From positions 1 through 64,000 of the forward strand of contig NZ_RRYW01000006.1 of the NCBI RefSeq assembly GCF_014861365.1: a stretch of 64,000 nucleotides of DNA, in the 5' to 3' direction. The DNA is from Psychrobacter sp. FME6 (GTDB lineage Bacteria > Pseudomonadota > Gammaproteobacteria > Pseudomonadales > Moraxellaceae). This document shows, piece by piece, positions 61,759 to 64,000 of this stretch (its first letter is position 1; each line of letters begins with the position of its first letter). The notes beneath the pieces were generated by a model, which saw only the letters and a list, made by a program, of their open reading frames with translations, searched no databases and had not been told where the DNA came from. A program made the translations under genes and the position numbers.

Positions 61759-64000
61759 TTAAATATTTCTATATTTAATGATATAATTTATACAATCATC
61801 TATATCACATACTCTCTCTAAGTCTGGAGAATAATAACGGCTACATTCAATATATGAAATATAAAATACTTCCTCAATAGTTCTATTTTTTATACGTCTA
61901 TCTTCCACTATTTTGTCTGTCGTAATACCCCAGTTTGAATAAAATGGTACACCATAACAAATAACTTCTTTATTATATAGTAAAGCTTCAAAACCAAGAC
62001 CTGAGCTGCAGACATAAACTTTATCAACAATTTCTAGTAATTGATGAGGATGAATATCATAGTCAATTAAATAAACGTTATTTATGTCTCTAGTAAACTC
62101 TACATTTTCATCACTAAAGTAAGAACCCTTTGCTCCTTTCACAGCATCAGGGTGTCTTTTTATGATAATATCTGCTTCAGGATTATCTTGAATAGCGTCA
62201 ATCAACATTCTTTGAAAGTCGTTTTCATTAGCTTTTGCACAGACTACAGATTGATCGCCATAGCGTTGATCAACTACAAGTACCTTACGTGCACTATCGC
62301 GACCTATTGAAACAGGTAAATGAGGAGAGTCGTTATACTTGGAGATATGATTGTCAGTTATCAACTTAATACTATTCTTGGCTTTCAACAGCTCTTCATC
62401 TGTAAATAATCTATCAGAATTTAGTATTTTTTCGAAACTTGAAGCCTTGTAAGAATCATAGTATGCTGTATTACTGCCGCACAGAGTAATAGACAAGGCT
62501 GGCTCTTTAGACAAACCTATACCAACTGATCTTATAAAACCATCCTCTATAATGAAAGGTTTTTTGCCAAAAGAATTCATGAGTTTTGAAACAGGTTTTT
62601 TATTATTACTTTCTGTAATACCCCACTGTATTACTTCGTCACAAAGAGAAGCTTCTATTTCATTCCTAGGCTTTATCATTTCAGAAAAATTCAAGAGTTC
62701 CGGTAAGTATAAGCCTGTATTTTTAATTAAATCTGGATTTGAGTTAGCAAGATATTTTATATGTGAATTAAAAGGCTCTACCTTTTCATTTTCTTCTAAA
62801 TTTTCACTATTACTCAAAACTTCCAAGTATTTTGTAATTCTCGTTGAAGCTTGACCATCAAACCTCCCCGCTGATAGAGATTTTTCTGCCCAAGACCAAT
62901 CTATGCTTTCAAGTGAAGCATTACTTGTCAACACTTCATCTATTCTATCAAAAAGTTCATCTTTATTATGTGCTACTGGAATTTTCATCCCATCCCACAT
63001 TTGTGTAAAATCAAAATACTTTGTAGATACTACGGGAGTATCCGACAGTAAAGCCTCAAGAATTAAAGTACTATTAACTGATAATAACAGATCAGCGTGA
63101 TATAAATTCTCAGCTACTGGTAAGAGATAAGAACCAGACTTATCAATAACCAATCTTTCATCAGCTTCCACCTTATCCTTTGTTCTTCTAAAAATAGTAT
63201 TCTTATTATTACTTGGCGGTTCACGCATGATAAGTTGGGAATCATTTCTTTCACAGTAATCTATAATATCTAATAATGCTTGATTCTGTCGTTGAAGCGC
63301 ATAACCTTGATCTACTTGAATATCCATAGGCTGTAAGGCATACAAAAAAATATTTTTATTTGGATCAAGACCATAAATCATACAAAAGTCTTTACGAGAA
63401 GTTAAGCTCTCGTAATTATTATAAATATCAAATTTTGGGGCACCAAGCACTTCAATCCTATTCTCATCTATGCCGCGTTCTATAAAAATATCTTTCTGCA
63501 ATTGCCCCCACGTAATTATATGGTCACACTTAGGAAGGTTTATTTCATAAGCGCCTAACTTATACATATAGTACTTTTCTTGTGATAAAAATACAGATTC
63601 ATGGAGCACCAGAATTGTTTTTATTCCTAAGTCATTACATGCATTCACTAGAATTCTCATTGCAGGATGCCAGTCAAAAGTAAATATAACTCCCTGAATA
63701 TCTTTTTTAATAACTGCTAAGTGACTTAGTAGAAATTTCCGGTATTGGGCAGGATCTTCACGTGAAAACCTTGAAATATTTTTTCTATTTACTTCGCCAT
63801 AACCATCAAACAACTGAAGTGGGTAGATCTTAAAATTTTTCGATTTATTTATAGACTGTATTACTGCATCACCATGACTCTTTATCCAAGGCAAGTATAA
63901 ATAAGCTTCCTTACCTTCTTCAAAACTATAATCAGGTTTCAAAATACTTAAAGACTTCAGAGCGGACTGCTTAGATTCTATTTCATAGCCACTTTTATTA
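61759..64000 (-). CDS. KpsC-domain glycosyltransferase fusion (5' end outside window)
   Basis: The frame is open to the right edge. The apparent start at 63942 is a TTG inside a longer frame that continues upstream (SLSILKPDYSF), so the true start lies outside. The first about 390 visible residues look like a GT-B glycosyltransferase or glycerophosphotransferase-type polymerase (FTFDWHPAMRIL; HESVFLSQEKYYMYKLGA; CDHIITWG; LLSVNSTLILEALLSDTPVVSTKYF). From about 440 a single KpsC-like beta-Kdo transferase domain follows, with FIIEDGFIRS, KRHPDAVKG, SSGLGFEALLYNKEVICYG and the normal ending PFYSNWGITTD. This suggests a capsule glycosyltransferase acting with the Kdo linker. The exact linkage is unknown. 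Confidence 0.82.
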   Translation of the reverse strand, partial: NKSGYEIESKQSALKSLSILKPDYSFEEGKEAYLYLPWIKSHGDAVIQSINKSKNFKIYPLQLFDGYGEVNRKNISRFSREDPAQYRKFLLSHLAVIKKDIQGVIFTFDWHPAMRILVNACNDLGIKTILVLHESVFLSQEKYYMYKLGAYEINLPKCDHIITWGQLQKDIFIERGIDENRIEVLGAPKFDIYNNYESLTSRKDFCMIYGLDPNKNIFLYALQPMDIQVDQGYALQRQNQALLDIIDYCERNDSQLIMREPPSNNKNTIFRRTKDKVEADERLVIDKSGSYLLPVAENLYHADLLLSVNSTLILEALLSDTPVVSTKYFDFTQMWDGMKIPVAHNKDELFDRIDEVLTSNASLESIDWSWAEKSLSAGRFDGQASTRITKYLEVLSNSENLEENEKVEPFNSHIKYLANSNPDLIKNTGLYLPELLNFSEMIKPRNEIEASLCDEVIQWGITESNNKKPVSKLMNSFGKKPFIIEDGFIRSVGIGLSKEPALSITLCGSNTAYYDSYKASSFEKILNSDRLFTDEELLKAKNSIKLITDNHISKYNDSPHLPVSIGRDSARKVLVVDQRYGDQSVVCAKANENDFQRMLIDAIQDNPEADIIIKRHPDAVKGAKGSYFSDENVEFTRDINNVYLIDYDIHPHQLLEIVDKVYVCSSGLGFEALLYNKEVICYGVPFYSNWGITTDKIVEDRRIKNRTIEEVFYISYIECSRYYSPDLERVCDIDDCINYIIKYRNI

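Overview
The window is chromosomal DNA from a gamma-proteobacterium of the Moraxellaceae, most probably Psychrobacter. This assignment comes from gene content and gene order, not from a marker gene. It rests on the dapA - short BamC-like lipoprotein - purC cluster, the dsbA / ubiG-gph-yciK arrangement, a PlsB of more than 900 residues, and a galE-galU-pgi-ugd-pgm module like the end of an Acinetobacter capsule (K) locus. No rRNA, tRNA or CRISPR array was seen.

Layout. 0-0.5 kb: start of an IS256-family transposase, cut by the window edge. 0.5-9.3 kb: purC, BamC-like lipoprotein and dapA; a membrane metallophosphoesterase homologue that has lost its metal ligands; a periplasmic Do-type protease; a CPA1 cation/proton antiporter. 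9.5-15 kb: the usually compact pabC-mltG-tmk operon, split between mltG and pabC by an island. The island holds a DpnI homologue with an in-frame amber codon, two tandem unknown paralogues, and a frameshifted DpnD-like gene. 15-33 kb: lipoprotein, aroE, FUSC transporter, acyl-CoA dehydrogenase, CHMI, YbaK, PlsB, EttA, PhhB, YtjA, an enoyl-reductase-like protein and two exported unknowns. 33-50.6 kb: tex, ompR, YbiI-like protein, yciK, gph, ubiG, dsbA, darP, rapZ, panC, panB, folK, pcnB, a ComEA-like protein, mazG and a phosphohexomutase.

50.6-64 kb: a surface-polysaccharide locus. Its sugar-nucleotide part is galE, galU, pgi and a UDP-glucose dehydrogenase homologue without its catalytic cysteine, flanked by two inverted 169-bp MITEs. 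Next come a 3'-truncated KpsC-like gene and a Kdo cassette (kdsD, kdsA and a kdsB-kdsC fusion). Then follow an acetyltransferase gene broken by an 80-bp MITE and a large KpsC-domain fusion that runs off the right edge. Together these genes suggest a capsule on a Kdo linker.

Small mobile DNA is frequent: at least three TIR-bearing MITE families (80, 169 and 266 bp), a remnant of the last, and a dispersed palindromic repeat with six copies or part-copies. The most notable signals are the decayed DpnI/DpnD island with its unknown gene pair, the exactly reversible MITE disruption of the acetyltransferase, and two apparent pseudoenzymes.
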